Shown piece by piece: positions 53,558 to 61,140 of a stretch of DNA of 64,000 nucleotides; positions within the stretch are counted from its first letter, which is position 1, and each line of letters opens with the position of its first letter. A model generated the notes under the pieces. The model was given only the letters and a program-made list of their open reading frames with translations, did not search any database and was not told the DNA's origin. A program made the position numbers and the translations under genes. Source of the stretch: Paenibacillus sp. Marseille-Q4541 (GTDB lineage: Bacteria; Bacillota; Bacilli; Paenibacillales; Paenibacillaceae); NCBI RefSeq assembly GCF_018310695.1, contig NZ_JAGXCY010000001.1, forward strand, positions 310,001-374,000. Reading direction: 5' to 3'.

Positions 53558-53647
53558 CTTGATCACCCTTTCTTAGTGCACCTTCTTGCCAAGTATATTT
53601 AAACCAATGAACCTAATAAATCACTGCTTTTGGGGTTCAGGTAAAAT

Positions 53648-53809
53648 TTATTTATTATTCTCTTCTATTTTCTGATCTGCTAAAAGTTCTTGAGGTGGAT
53701 TACCTTCGTATATGTACAACAAACTTGCTTCATTATTGGCAGCAGATCGTCCATATTTGGTAAGCAAGGTAATTACTTGATATAAAAAACGTTGTTTCAT
53801 TTTTTCCAT
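53648..53809 (-). CDS. agrD: AgrD-like cyclic peptide autoinducer precursor, 53 aa
   Basis: Short gene directly behind agrB, overlapping its end (ATG 53809; a second ATG at 53800 overlaps the agrB stop as ATGA). It has the AgrD plan: basic amphipathic helix (FLYQVITLLTKYG), small linker RSAANNEA, a hydrophobic core SLLYIY, then EGNPPQELL, like the PxEL cleavage segment of AgrD (VPKEL in S. aureus), and a charged tail. There is no cysteine at all; Ser29 is where the ring-forming Cys would be, so a lactone rather than thiolactone ring is predicted. Confidence 0.72.
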   Translation of the reverse strand: MEKMKQRFLYQVITLLTKYGRSAANNEASLLYIYEGNPPQELLADQKIEENNK

Positions 53810-54336
53810 GCTGAGTTCATCCCCTTACGCTTAATGAGAGTCAAACTTTGAACAAAAAAACTGGCCGCAAGCGGACTCGATACGAAAAAGAAATTACTAC
53901 ATACAAGCAGCATCGAAATCAATGTAAGCCATGGATAATATTTTTCCCGCACGTTATGTTGCCTTTTGAAATTGGAAGGAGCGTACGTAGCTACAAGAAG
54001 GAGCGTAAGAGCTGTTAGCAAATGGATAGGGTATGACTCTCTTGCATCAAAAAAGGAAATCAGTGTGAACAACGCTGTACTCACTACCGCACAACTCGTC
54101 CCGGACTTGAGATGAAGTCCTCCTGAAAATTGTCTCAACAGTGAAAAAGAGAGCAGAATCACTACAATTTCCGTCGTCCGGCCGGTGAACAAAGACAAGA
54201 TTATCGAACCGGCAACAATAAAAGTCACGTTTAGGAGCATCGCTATGGAATACTCTAAAACTGCAGCAGATGAGGGATGATGTGGGACTTGTTTTTTTAA
54301 ATAAACACTGCCTTTGTGGGCTAGACTTTCGATCAT
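53797..54336 (-). CDS. agrB: AgrB-family membrane peptidase
   Basis: 179 residues with about four to six membrane segments. Catalytic set in LLRQFSGGLHLKSGTSCAVV: Arg68, His75 and Cys82, with the same R-x6-H-x6-C spacing as S. aureus AgrB (R70, H77, C84). It cleaves AgrD and closes the peptide ring at the cytoplasmic membrane. No AgrC/AgrA pair is within the window, so the sensor is elsewhere or of another kind. Confidence 0.92.
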   Translation of the reverse strand: MIESLAHKGSVYLKKQVPHHPSSAAVLEYSIAMLLNVTFIVAGSIILSLFTGRTTEIVVILLSFSLLRQFSGGLHLKSGTSCAVVSTALFTLISFFDARESYPIHLLTALTLLLVATYAPSNFKRQHNVREKYYPWLTLISMLLVCSNFFFVSSPLAASFFVQSLTLIKRKGMNSAWKK

Positions 54337-54416
54337 GAATTAGCTCCTTATGAACAAGGTGGATATCTCAGTTATACGACGGATCCAATCTATTGTACAG
54401 GACTGAATTCACAAAT

Positions 54417-54456
54417 AAAAAAAGAGGGGCCAACGGTCAGAAACCGATGCCCCTCT
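54417..54456 (-). terminator. Terminator of the yjcZ-type gene
   Basis: AGAGGGGC/GCCCCTCT with inner CGGT/ACCG, then T7 on the minus strand. Confidence 0.88.
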
Positions 54457-54465
54457 TCCACTTCC

Positions 54466-54594
54466 TTAGTAAAGAATAGTTTTAGAAATGATAACGAGCA
54501 GGATGAAAAGAACAAGGATTGCTCCAATCGAAGTCCATCCTCCGCCGAAGCCGCCGCAACCTCCGCCATATCCGTATCCAGATACTTCACTCAT
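54466..54594 (-). CDS. YjcZ-family small sporulation protein, 42 aa
   Basis: ATG 54594 follows AAGGAGGAGACAACA. The peptide is glycine/tyrosine-rich at first (SGYGYGGGCGGFGGGW) and ends in one membrane segment (IGAILVLFILLVIIS), the layout of the YjcZ/YczN family of spore membrane peptides. A longer overlapping frame on the same strand (54390-54590) is not coding. Strong terminator follows. Confidence 0.9.
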   Translation of the reverse strand: MSEVSGYGYGGGCGGFGGGWTSIGAILVLFILLVIISKTILY

Positions 54595-54704
54595 TGTTGT
54601 CTCCTCCTTATCACTAAGGTATGAGATAATATATGACTAAAGCGGAAATATGGCAGGGCAGGAGTCCATTTCTTCATGAAAACTTTTCCTTACTCCTATT
54701 ATTG

Positions 54705-55109
54705 CTATTTCGCGTGATGTGGTGTACCTTCATGCTTCTCTCTGCGCATACCTGCCAAACCAAAGAGACCTAGCAAGCCAAGCCAACCCCATCCCGTACC
54801 GCGGCTAGTCGTCGCATGTGCATTTACACTGTTAGTTCCATACGTTCCTGTACCATACCCGTTGTAACTATTTGTGTTATACATATTGTCGTTCATACTG
54901 CGTGAACGAGACATGTTGTTGTATCCGCCCGGAACGGTTTCATAATTGTTATAGGTTCTTGAATCATAATGACCTTTGGTCATGTTCATCTCGTTAACAT
55001 GATCCGTTGTCGTATTGGCTTTCACATGACTGCTTTCAGCCATTGCGGGTACTGCAATTACCATAGAAATACTTGCTGCTGCAAGCATGGTTGCCATTTG
55101 TTTTTTCAT
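54705..55109 (-). CDS. Exported protein with WGxxGxxG membrane-tail motif
   Basis: 134 residues from ATG 55109 (the frame is open further but only this start gives a signal peptide MKKQMATMLAAASISMVIAV, cleavage near AMAES). The middle is Asn/Tyr/Ser/Gly-rich low complexity (NMYNTNSYNGYGTGTYG). The C-terminus has GWGWLGLLGLFGLAGMRRE, the WGxxGxxG tail: short hydrophobic anchor plus basic end. Possibly a spore or envelope protein. A large hairpin lies in its leader (55125-55181). Confidence 0.8.
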   Translation of the reverse strand: MKKQMATMLAAASISMVIAVPAMAESSHVKANTTTDHVNEMNMTKGHYDSRTYNNYETVPGGYNNMSRSRSMNDNMYNTNSYNGYGTGTYGTNSVNAHATTSRGTGWGWLGLLGLFGLAGMRREKHEGTPHHAK

Positions 55110-55124
55110 AACAGTCCTACACCC

Positions 55125-55181
55125 CCGAATAAGTTTTTCGTTACCCTTGTAGATTCCCCTTCGGGAAAAAAACTTATTCGG
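55125..55181 (-). repeat. Large hairpin in the leader of the WGxxGxxG gene
   Basis: CCGAATAAGTTTTT and AAAAACTTATTCGG, a perfect 14-bp inverted repeat with a 29-nt middle that contains another small hairpin (TTCCCGAAGGGGAA on the minus strand). It ends 15 bp before the start codon, close to the GTAGGA ribosome site, so it may control translation. Confidence 0.6.
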
Positions 55182-55217
55182 TATAACAGTTGGATGATAA
55201 AGGACACATAAATACAC

Positions 55218-55252
55218 AAAAAACTCACCGTTTGCAGCCGGTGAGTTTTTTC
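55218..55252 (-). terminator. Terminator of the 55350-55775 gene
   Basis: AAAAAACTCACCG/CGGTGAGTTTTTT hairpin; symmetrical runs on both strands. Confidence 0.9.
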
Positions 55253-55349
55253 TATATATCCACATCTTAAGGGGGGAACTGTAATCATCATAATCCTCCA
55301 CCCTTAAAACAATATGATAAAAATATAAAAATAACATTAAAAATGCTAC

Positions 55350-55775
55350 TTATCGATGCCCTCTGCGGGAACGAACAACAAAAGTATACAGATCTTTTTC
55401 AAATATCTGTCCATCTTCCAGTTCCACCTGAAATTGATCATGTGATGTAATCGTTGCCCGGTATGCAATCAACTTCGGACCTTTCCATATGGTGACCGCT
55501 GACCTGAAATAAATGGCATTATCAAATTGGATCGACTGTCTCATAATATAGCCTATCGAATGTAGTGAAGATCGCGCTTTTTTCTTCCCACGACCGTGTG
55601 CATCTTCTGGAAGAGTCTGAATTCGGGCAATTTGTGCAAAAGGAATTTTGATCCGCTTAGCGCCTACAACGATAAGCTCAGCCTCTTCATCCCATTTCAG
55701 CAATATTCCTTGAACCGGGTCCTTTCTTCCATCCATACGGACAACCATAACCCTACGTCCTATCCAGTGCTGCAT
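55350..55775 (-). CDS. Hypothetical basic protein, 141 aa
   Basis: Starts with MQHWIGRRVMVVRMDGRKDP. The first 55 residues look like a small Sm/SH3-like beta barrel (VQGILLKWDEEAELIVVGAK, RIKIPFAQIARIQTL), then a basic linker (HGRGKKKARSSL) and a second beta region (FQVELEDGQIFEKDLYTF). It might bind nucleic acid; unassigned. It follows ung by 15 bp, so the two are likely one operon. Confidence 0.6.
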   Translation of the reverse strand: MQHWIGRRVMVVRMDGRKDPVQGILLKWDEEAELIVVGAKRIKIPFAQIARIQTLPEDAHGRGKKKARSSLHSIGYIMRQSIQFDNAIYFRSAVTIWKGPKLIAYRATITSHDQFQVELEDGQIFEKDLYTFVVRSRRGHR

Positions 55776-55790
55776 CGTTCACCCTCCCTT

Positions 55791-56459
55791 CTACCCTTCA
55801 GGAATTACCCAATTGATCGGTTCCATTCCTGTTGATTCCAGAAATTGATTAGCTTTGGAAAATGGTTTGCTTCCTATAAAACCACGGCGAGCTGCTAGTG
55901 GACTTGGGTGAGCAGATTCAATGACCAGATGACGAGAACGGTCTATATAACAACCCTTTTTCTGAGCATGACTTCCCCAAAGCATAAATACAGCCGGCTG
56001 TTTGCGTTCATTTATTTTTTCGATGACGGAATCTGTAAAATGTTCCCATCCGATCCCTTTGTGAGAATTGGGCTGGGCTTCTCGTACGGTTAGCACGTTA
56101 TTTAATAATAATACCCCTTCTTCAGCCCAATGTTTCAGCGATCCGTGAGAAGGAATAGGTATACCCAGATCCGCATGTAATTCTTTATATATATTTCGCA
56201 AGGAAGGGGGAATCCTAACCCCTTTTTTAACAGAAAAGCTTAATCCTTCTGCCTGTCCTTGACCATGATAAGGATCTTGTCCAATAATAACGACCTTGGT
56301 ATTCTCATAGGAAGTTAACTTTAAAGCATTAAAAATTTCCTCTTTTGGAGGGAATATAGGCTCTGTTTTGTATTCTATGGCAAGCTTCGTGTGAAGCTCT
56401 TGTATATAATCCTTGTTCATTTCATCGTGTAAAATATCGTCCCAATCATTATCGAACAT
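55791..56459 (-). CDS. ung: Uracil-DNA glycosylase, family 1
   Basis: About 222 residues. Active-site motifs: VVIIGQDPYHGQGQAEGLSFSV with the catalytic Asp, LLNNVLTVREAQPNSHKGIGWE, and HPSPLAARRGF. It removes uracil from DNA to begin base-excision repair. ATG 56459 with GGGAG at nine bases is preferred over the TTG seven codons upstream. Confidence 0.97.
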   Translation of the reverse strand: MFDNDWDDILHDEMNKDYIQELHTKLAIEYKTEPIFPPKEEIFNALKLTSYENTKVVIIGQDPYHGQGQAEGLSFSVKKGVRIPPSLRNIYKELHADLGIPIPSHGSLKHWAEEGVLLLNNVLTVREAQPNSHKGIGWEHFTDSVIEKINERKQPAVFMLWGSHAQKKGCYIDRSRHLVIESAHPSPLAARRGFIGSKPFSKANQFLESTGMEPINWVIPEG

Positions 56460-56502
56460 GGATGATACTCCCTTCCGCAATAAGGCACAGATTGAACTTT
56501 GT

Positions 56503-56543
56503 AAAAAAATAGGCTGGTCTCCGCTAAGGAGCCAGCCTATTTT
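56503..56543 (-). terminator. Terminator of tRNA-Leu
   Basis: AAAATAGGCTGG/CCAGCCTATTTT 12-bp stem followed by T7 on the minus strand. Confidence 0.92.
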
Positions 56544-56551
56544 GTATAAGA

Positions 56552-56637
56552 TGCCGAGGACCGGGATCGAACCGGTACGGTAGTCACCTACCGCAGGATT
56601 TTAAGTCCTGTGCGTCTGCCAATTCCGCCACCCCGGC
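56552..56637 (-). tRNA. tRNA-Leu (anticodon TAA)
   Basis: Minus strand, 86 nt with a long variable arm (CGGTAGG...CTACCG), acceptor GCCGGGG/CCTCGGC, anticodon stem CAGGA/TCCTG, loop CTTAAAA (anticodon TAA, reads UUA), T arm ACCGG-TTCGATC-CCGGT. CCA is not encoded. Confidence 0.95.
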
Positions 56638-56847
56638 ATATAAAGCGCTCAACTTGCGCATATACACCGATTTTCGAGTTATCTATGTAACTTATAACTT
56701 CAAAAAATCCTGCGAAATTGATTATAACATGCCCGTCCATAATATTCAACATTTATTTAAATTTTAATTGAACAAGGGATTCACAGGATGATATAAACAG
56801 TCGTATTACCTTAGTTACAGTCTAGTTCCAAGCGTTTAAACATAAAT

Positions 56848-56873
56848 AAAAAGGCCATTTGAAGGGCCTTTTT
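56848..56873 (-). terminator. Terminator of the glycosyltransferase gene
   Basis: AAAAAGGCC/GGCCTTTTT hairpin, 8-nt loop, symmetrical. The 210 bp between it and tRNA-Leu carry no gene. Confidence 0.88.
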
Positions 56874-56917
56874 AGCTTTTTATTCAATTACAAAGTTTTC
56901 CCTCTCTTAGCTCTAGC

Positions 56918-58234
56918 TCATCCGAAGCGCTGGGTTTTGTACCATTTGGACTTCCTTCTCAGCACTTTATCTAACAGAATGGATACAAATGCCTTTAACG
57001 AGATCAATAAAAATAGCTGAGCATACGTAAAATAGGAAACACAGGCGAGTATGAAATTCCGTGTGTTACTTTGTCCAAAATCTGCAGCTAGTGCTAAGTT
57101 AATTTGAAGAACGTACAGATAGTACATAAGTCCCCAGGCAATCATTAAATAAATATATACATCAGAAGAGAATTGAAAAGGCATGACAACATCCATACCA
57201 AACACGGAAAGCAATTGATACACAATATTGATTACGAAAATAATATCAGATACTAAGATGGCAAGTAGAAACCAAAAATAACTGGTCCCGTAATAAAGCA
57301 CCTGCACTTTAATTCTCCAGCTGGAAGAAGGTTTAAACAGCTCATGAAAATGATCCATCACGACGCTGTAATTCCCTTTCGCCCACCGTTCGCGCTGCTT
57401 CATATATACTTTTAAATCTTCAGGTTCTTGTTGATATGCTTCAGCCTGAGGAGCAAGGGCAATCAGCTGACCACGAGACAGAATATCAAAAGAAATCGCT
57501 GTGTCTTCGGTTATCGCGTCTTCATCCCAACCTCCAATTTCACGAATCAGTTCTGTTTTGATAATGAAATTGGTCCCTGGTATCGTGCCAAGCTTAAACA
57601 ACTCCCACATTCCCGTATGGTATATTCGCTGTGCCGTTACAAGTTCAAGATTGATACATCTCGACAAGAAATTTTGCGCCCGATTCCGCGCTTTATTCCG
57701 ACCAAATACCGCCCCATAGGATTCTGGGTTTTCCAGCGCTTTTTCAATTAAAAAAAGAAGTGCATTTCGCTCAGGAGCAGCATCTGCATCATAAATACAA
57801 ATCCAATCTCCTGTTGCGTGCGGCAGAGCGTCATTTAAAGCTCCCGATTTCCCTCCTGTACCCGTCCGCTCCATAATCATGAAATCGCGCATACGGTACG
57901 AATGATTATTTTTTAGCTCGTGTAGTTTTCTAGCTGTGTCATCCGTACAATTATCCGCAATAACAATAACCTGTAATTTATCATGCGGGTAATTCATAGC
58001 TAAAATATGCTCAACCGTTGCTTTAATGACGAGCTCTTCATTATGAGCAGGAACTATTACTGTCACTGGAGGAGCTTGTTCCGTAATTTGCGGTATGATA
58101 AGTTCTTCTTTGCTTTGACGTCTAATAAAACGCTGTGCACCTACCATCATAAGAATAGATATAAAAACAGAAATCCAGATGCTAATGATCGATAGAATAA
58201 GTAAAAGATCAGCCACTGATTTTTCTCCGGTCAT
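56918..58234 (-). CDS. Processive family 2 glycosyltransferase (exopolysaccharide synthase, YdaM-like)
   Basis: 438 residues. One N-terminal membrane segment, then a GT2 domain: TVIVPAHNEELVIKATVE, VIVIADNCTDDTARK, CIYDADAAPERNALLF (DxD-like), EDTAISFDILSRG (catalytic ED) and KQRERWAKGNYSV (QxxRW acceptor/processivity motif), then four or so membrane segments. Such enzymes polymerise and export beta-linked sugars (cellulose, PNAG or similar). Just upstream lie a small membrane ORF and a dead GGDEF protein, as in the B. subtilis ydaJKLMN c-di-GMP-controlled polysaccharide operon. Confidence 0.9.
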   Translation of the reverse strand: MTGEKSVADLLLILSIISIWISVFISILMMVGAQRFIRRQSKEELIIPQITEQAPPVTVIVPAHNEELVIKATVEHILAMNYPHDKLQVIVIADNCTDDTARKLHELKNNHSYRMRDFMIMERTGTGGKSGALNDALPHATGDWICIYDADAAPERNALLFLIEKALENPESYGAVFGRNKARNRAQNFLSRCINLELVTAQRIYHTGMWELFKLGTIPGTNFIIKTELIREIGGWDEDAITEDTAISFDILSRGQLIALAPQAEAYQQEPEDLKVYMKQRERWAKGNYSVVMDHFHELFKPSSSWRIKVQVLYYGTSYFWFLLAILVSDIIFVINIVYQLLSVFGMDVVMPFQFSSDVYIYLMIAWGLMYYLYVLQINLALAADFGQSNTRNFILACVSYFTYAQLFLLISLKAFVSILLDKVLRRKSKWYKTQRFG

Positions 58235-58352
58235 ATTTATTCGTAATTTTCTTACGCAGTATCAAGGTATTTATTGTTATCATGAAAATGGCCGTACCGA
58301 ATATCATGCTGACAAGGATACAGAGCGGAACAAACCAACTGGTATAAGTCAT
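58209..58352 (-). CDS. Small membrane protein, 47 aa, overlapping the glycosyltransferase start
   Basis: ATG 58352 opens MTYTSWFVPLCILVSMIFGT then AIFMITINTLILRKKITNKY and ends at TGA 58209-58211, 26 bases inside the glycosyltransferase gene. One membrane helix followed by a basic tail. The ribosome site is weak. It sits between the dead GGDEF gene and the synthase, where a small accessory subunit (compare PgaD/IcaD, small membrane partners of PNAG synthases) would be expected; that role is inference. Confidence 0.55.
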   Translation of the reverse strand: MTYTSWFVPLCILVSMIFGTAIFMITINTLILRKKITNKYDRRKISG

Positions 58353-58381
58353 ACTTTTTTTTCACCATTCCTTTTTTACAA

Positions 58382-59257
58382 TTAAATGTACTCACCTATT
58401 AAATCCGTCTCTGCATTGCGCTCCAAAGCAGCAATTACCGCTTCTAAATCTTCATAACCGCTAAACTGTTCTTTTGAAAAAACAAGCGCTCCTGAACGAA
58501 TAATGAGGTTTAATTCTTGATCTTTCCGGTTTGCGAGCTTAACATCCATAAGAGCAAGTTTGATTCGATCGTTTAATGATTTGAGATATTCATGTCGAGT
58601 GAGGGGTAGTAGAACAACGAATCTCCCTTTGTCCACATAAAATTTATAATCTTCGTATCGTATATGCTTTTGGATCGTTTCTGATAATTCCAAAAGTAGT
58701 TCTGAATACCCCTGCGATCCAAGTCTTTCTCGAACTAAAGGTAAAAATTCGATTTTAAACATACTGACACAAAAGTGGTATTTGTCTTCATATCGATTTG
58801 CGAGGTTTGCATGTTTTACGAGTGTTTCCTTCAACGCCCCCTTATTCCCCAATGTTGTATCAACATCAATTTCAGGATTTCGATAACGCAAGACTTCCAT
58901 TCGCTCCATTAACCGATGTTGCTGTATCAAGCCTTCCCGAATGACAGAAGCAACGACCATACTTCCAGGTATCCATAAGAACGCTTGTAACGATACAAAA
59001 TCCACCTCAGCTAAAGTCACTAACCAAACAAAATAAGCTACCATAAACACAAAGACACTGACCGCAGTCACACCGCTAGGGACCAAAATACCGAATATTA
59101 GTGCGGTAAGCGATAAAATACTTATTAATAAATCCATTCCTGTATAGGTCTGTGTTTGATAGACATGTATGAATATCCCCACTTGCTGCAGTATCATAAG
59201 AAGGGTTAGTATGACATAGCCAACGGTCGTTTTGTAACGAATAAATACATTTTTCAT
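58382..59257 (-). CDS. Membrane protein with degenerate GGDEF domain and intact I-site (YdaK-like c-di-GMP receptor)
   Basis: 291 residues: four membrane segments in residues 10-110, a short linker, then a GGDEF-fold domain. The catalytic motif GGDEF is replaced by DKGRF (residues 209-213), so it cannot make c-di-GMP. The inhibitory-site motif RYED (200-203) is kept exactly five residues before it, the canonical RxxD spacing. This is the state of c-di-GMP receptors such as B. subtilis YdaK (about 283 residues, membrane-anchored). It is first in a probable operon with the small ORF and the synthase. Confidence 0.88.
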   Translation of the reverse strand: MKNVFIRYKTTVGYVILTLLMILQQVGIFIHVYQTQTYTGMDLLISILSLTALIFGILVPSGVTAVSVFVFMVAYFVWLVTLAEVDFVSLQAFLWIPGSMVVASVIREGLIQQHRLMERMEVLRYRNPEIDVDTTLGNKGALKETLVKHANLANRYEDKYHFCVSMFKIEFLPLVRERLGSQGYSELLLELSETIQKHIRYEDYKFYVDKGRFVVLLPLTRHEYLKSLNDRIKLALMDVKLANRKDQELNLIIRSGALVFSKEQFSGYEDLEAVIAALERNAETDLIGEYI

Positions 59258-59398
59258 TCTGTTTTCTCCAAACTACATATTAACATTTTCATATTTCTGC
59301 AAATTATTATAGGCAAAACTATTAATAATCAACAAAATTCTACAAGATTATACATTCTGTTTTCGTATTTTACAACTCGAGTTACTAGAAAAAAATAA

Positions 59399-59460
59399 AA
59401 AAACGCCCACTAGAATCTAGTGAACGTTGAAAAAATAAGAAGAGGTTCTAACCTCTTCTT
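59399..59460 (-). terminator. Two hairpins after the 59470-59967 lipoprotein gene
   Basis: AAGAAGAGGT/ACCTCTTCTT (59437-59460) directly after the stop with a TATTTTTT tail, then AACG-ACTAG/CTAGT-CGTT at 59402-59427 followed by T-rich sequence. Confidence 0.85.
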
Positions 59461-59469
59461 CGTATGCAA

Positions 59470-59967
59470 TTAATCGCCTATCCGAACAGCCTTGTACATT
59501 GATCCTTGATGCTCCACAAGAACGACCTCATTAGCATCGGCTTTTTTAAGCTGATAAATAGAAGATCCTTGCTTAAGATAGTTACTTTCCCCATCGATCC
59601 GATCAAGTTTTTGGTAAGTTTGACCTTCCTCAAGGCGTCCTACTTCTTCCTCGGTTAGTGTAGAAGACACTGCGCCTAATTTTTTTCCGATTAGCTTGTT
59701 TGGAAGAGCCTCATCCAAAATTATCTTAAATGTGCCTCCGTTAGCCCATACGAGAAAAGGATAGGCAGAAAACTCATTCTCAGCTTCCATCTCTGTGCCA
59801 TCCTGATCATTTCCCACTGCATGATCGGACGTACCTTCCGTTTGATTCGTCGCGGGATTTATTTTATCCTGATCTGATGCATCCGGTACTTGGCCGGATC
59901 CACAAGCCGTAATAATGAACAATAAACTCAACATCGTTGTGATTTTACATATTTTAGACGTATTCAT
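59470..59967 (-). CDS. Putative lipoprotein, 165 aa
   Basis: Lipobox IITAC at residues 18-22. The mature protein begins with an acidic Asp/Asn/Gln-rich linker (GSGQVPDASDQDKINPATNQ), then about 90 residues of a beta-rich domain (TFKIILDEALPNKLIGKKLG, GSSIYQLKKADANEVVLVEH, GSMYKAVRIGD). No family assignment. Anchored to the outer membrane leaflet. Single gene with a strong terminator. Confidence 0.7.
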   Translation of the reverse strand: MNTSKICKITTMLSLLFIITACGSGQVPDASDQDKINPATNQTEGTSDHAVGNDQDGTEMEAENEFSAYPFLVWANGGTFKIILDEALPNKLIGKKLGAVSSTLTEEEVGRLEEGQTYQKLDRIDGESNYLKQGSSIYQLKKADANEVVLVEHQGSMYKAVRIGD

Positions 59968-60087
59968 TTCATCTTCCCTTCACGTTGTCCATGATACAGA
60001 TATCGAATGTTTCATCTTAAGGGTTCTAACAAATAACCATGCTATGTAGCTGGACCCTTGTCCAGAAAGACCTTGTATAAGGGACCG

Positions 60088-60204
60088 TTATTCTTCTTTA
60101 TAACTTTTCTTTCTGCTCGCCATACGCATCCACCATGCAATTCCACCAATGCCCAGCGCAATAATTACAGCAAACAAAATGATATACCATCCGTGTATAT
60201 TCAT
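60088..60204 (-). CDS. Small membrane protein, 38 aa
   Basis: ATG 60204 follows an excellent AAGAGGAGGTATGACTT site. MNIHGWYIILFAVIIALGIG then GIAWWMRMASRKKSYKEE: one membrane helix with a basic cytoplasmic tail. No homolog known to me. The strong ribosome site makes it likely real; the flanking 59.97-60.49 kb otherwise carries only a short palindrome. Confidence 0.7.
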   Translation of the reverse strand: MNIHGWYIILFAVIIALGIGGIAWWMRMASRKKSYKEE

Positions 60205-60297
60205 AAGTCATACCTCCTCTTAGTCATTTTATAACCAAGTATGCCCTATTTTTAAACTTTCCTCCCCATTATTAACGACCGTATAAACGTATTCTGG

Positions 60298-60317
60298 GTC
60301 CTGTTTAGAAACAGGAC
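60298..60317. repeat. Perfect palindrome
   Basis: GTCCTGTTTAGAAACAGGAC: 9-bp arms with a 2-nt centre. Too short a loop for a good terminator; it lies between the divergent genes 60088-60204 and 60493-60723, so it could be an operator. Confidence 0.5.
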
Positions 60318-60492
60318 GAACGGTTTAATTTAACTTCAAGATATTTTTGGATATTTGTAGAAAAAATAAACTAGTTCTGTTAGACTATTCGTAGAGATGA
60401 AAAATAAACCGCATGTGCACAAAGTATCTTTTTTAAGATGCTCGAAGACCTGTATTATGTACTTATTATGATCTGCATAGGAGAATAGGCTT

Positions 60493-60723
60493 ATGAACAA
60501 AGAAGCGGCGATTGCCAACAAACGAAATCAACAAATTATTGTACAAAGTAAAAACGGAGAAACAATCACTGGCTTTCCTGTGGATACGGACCATCCTTCT
60601 CGTCTTATCCTTCGTACAACGTTCGGTCCTGTGTGGATTCCTCATGAGGAAGTAGAACAGGTCACCAGAATTATCAGTATCAAGCGACCTAAAAAAGTAT
60701 TTCAAACTTGTACTCGTTATTAA
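60493..60723 (+). CDS. Hypothetical protein, 76 aa
   Basis: ATG 60493 with AGGAG at nine bases. Residues 14-60 look like a small Sm-like or SH3 beta barrel (NQQIIVQSKNGETITGFPVD, SRLILRTTFGPVWIPHEEVE), with a basic tail (IKRPKKVFQ). Possibly nucleic-acid binding; unassigned. A strong terminator follows. Confidence 0.65.
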   Translation: MNKEAAIANKRNQQIIVQSKNGETITGFPVDTDHPSRLILRTTFGPVWIPHEEVEQVTRIISIKRPKKVFQTCTRY

Positions 60724-60750
60724 AAACGACATAGATGATTGTATTTTTCA

Positions 60751-60784
60751 AAATAAAGTCGGGGGTCTCCCTCCGGCTTTATTT
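60751..60784 (+). terminator. Terminator of the 60493-60723 gene
   Basis: AAATAAAG-CGG-GG / CC-CCG-CTTTATTT hairpin with T-rich exit. Confidence 0.85.
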
Positions 60785-60905
60785 GTATTCTGAGATTTAG
60801 AGATAGAAAGAAACACATGGTGTTGCATAGCGCATAGAAGTTGATGGATATGCTAGACTGGAATTAACAGTAAAACCATCGTATAGAATCGTTAAAGGGG
60901 AGCCC

Positions 60906-61130
60906 ATGATGAATAATGTACCCAAACTGCTGATCGTTGCAGGTATCGTACTCATTACAGTAGGCGTCATCTGGATGTTTGCAGGAAGATTTATTTCTAT
61001 CGGCCGATTACCAGGTGATATTTACGTGGACAAAGGTAATTTCAAGTTTTATTTCCCAGTGGTTACCTGTATTATCATCAGTGTTATTCTTACTGTTATT
61101 TCCTGGATTGTTCGTCATTTCATGAAATAA
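60906..61130 (+). CDS. DUF2905 family small membrane protein
   Basis: 74 residues, two membrane segments (LLIVAGIVLITVGVIWMFAG and FPVVTCIIISVILTVISWIV) flanking the family core RFISIGRLPGDIYVDKGNF. Function unknown; widespread in bacteria. AAGGGGAG site; start at ATG 60906 or 60909. Convergent with the SOS-controlled pair, only 10 bp between stop codons. Confidence 0.9.
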   Translation: MMNNVPKLLIVAGIVLITVGVIWMFAGRFISIGRLPGDIYVDKGNFKFYFPVVTCIIISVILTVISWIVRHFMK

Positions 61131-61140
61131 GCATCGATTT

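Noticed and set aside
54390-54590. 66-codon minus-strand frame
   Set aside because: It covers the yjcZ-type gene in a different frame and runs through that gene's terminator.
55110-55337. N-terminal extension of the WGxxGxxG protein
   Set aside because: It would read through the terminator and hairpin region; the signal peptide starts at ATG 55109.
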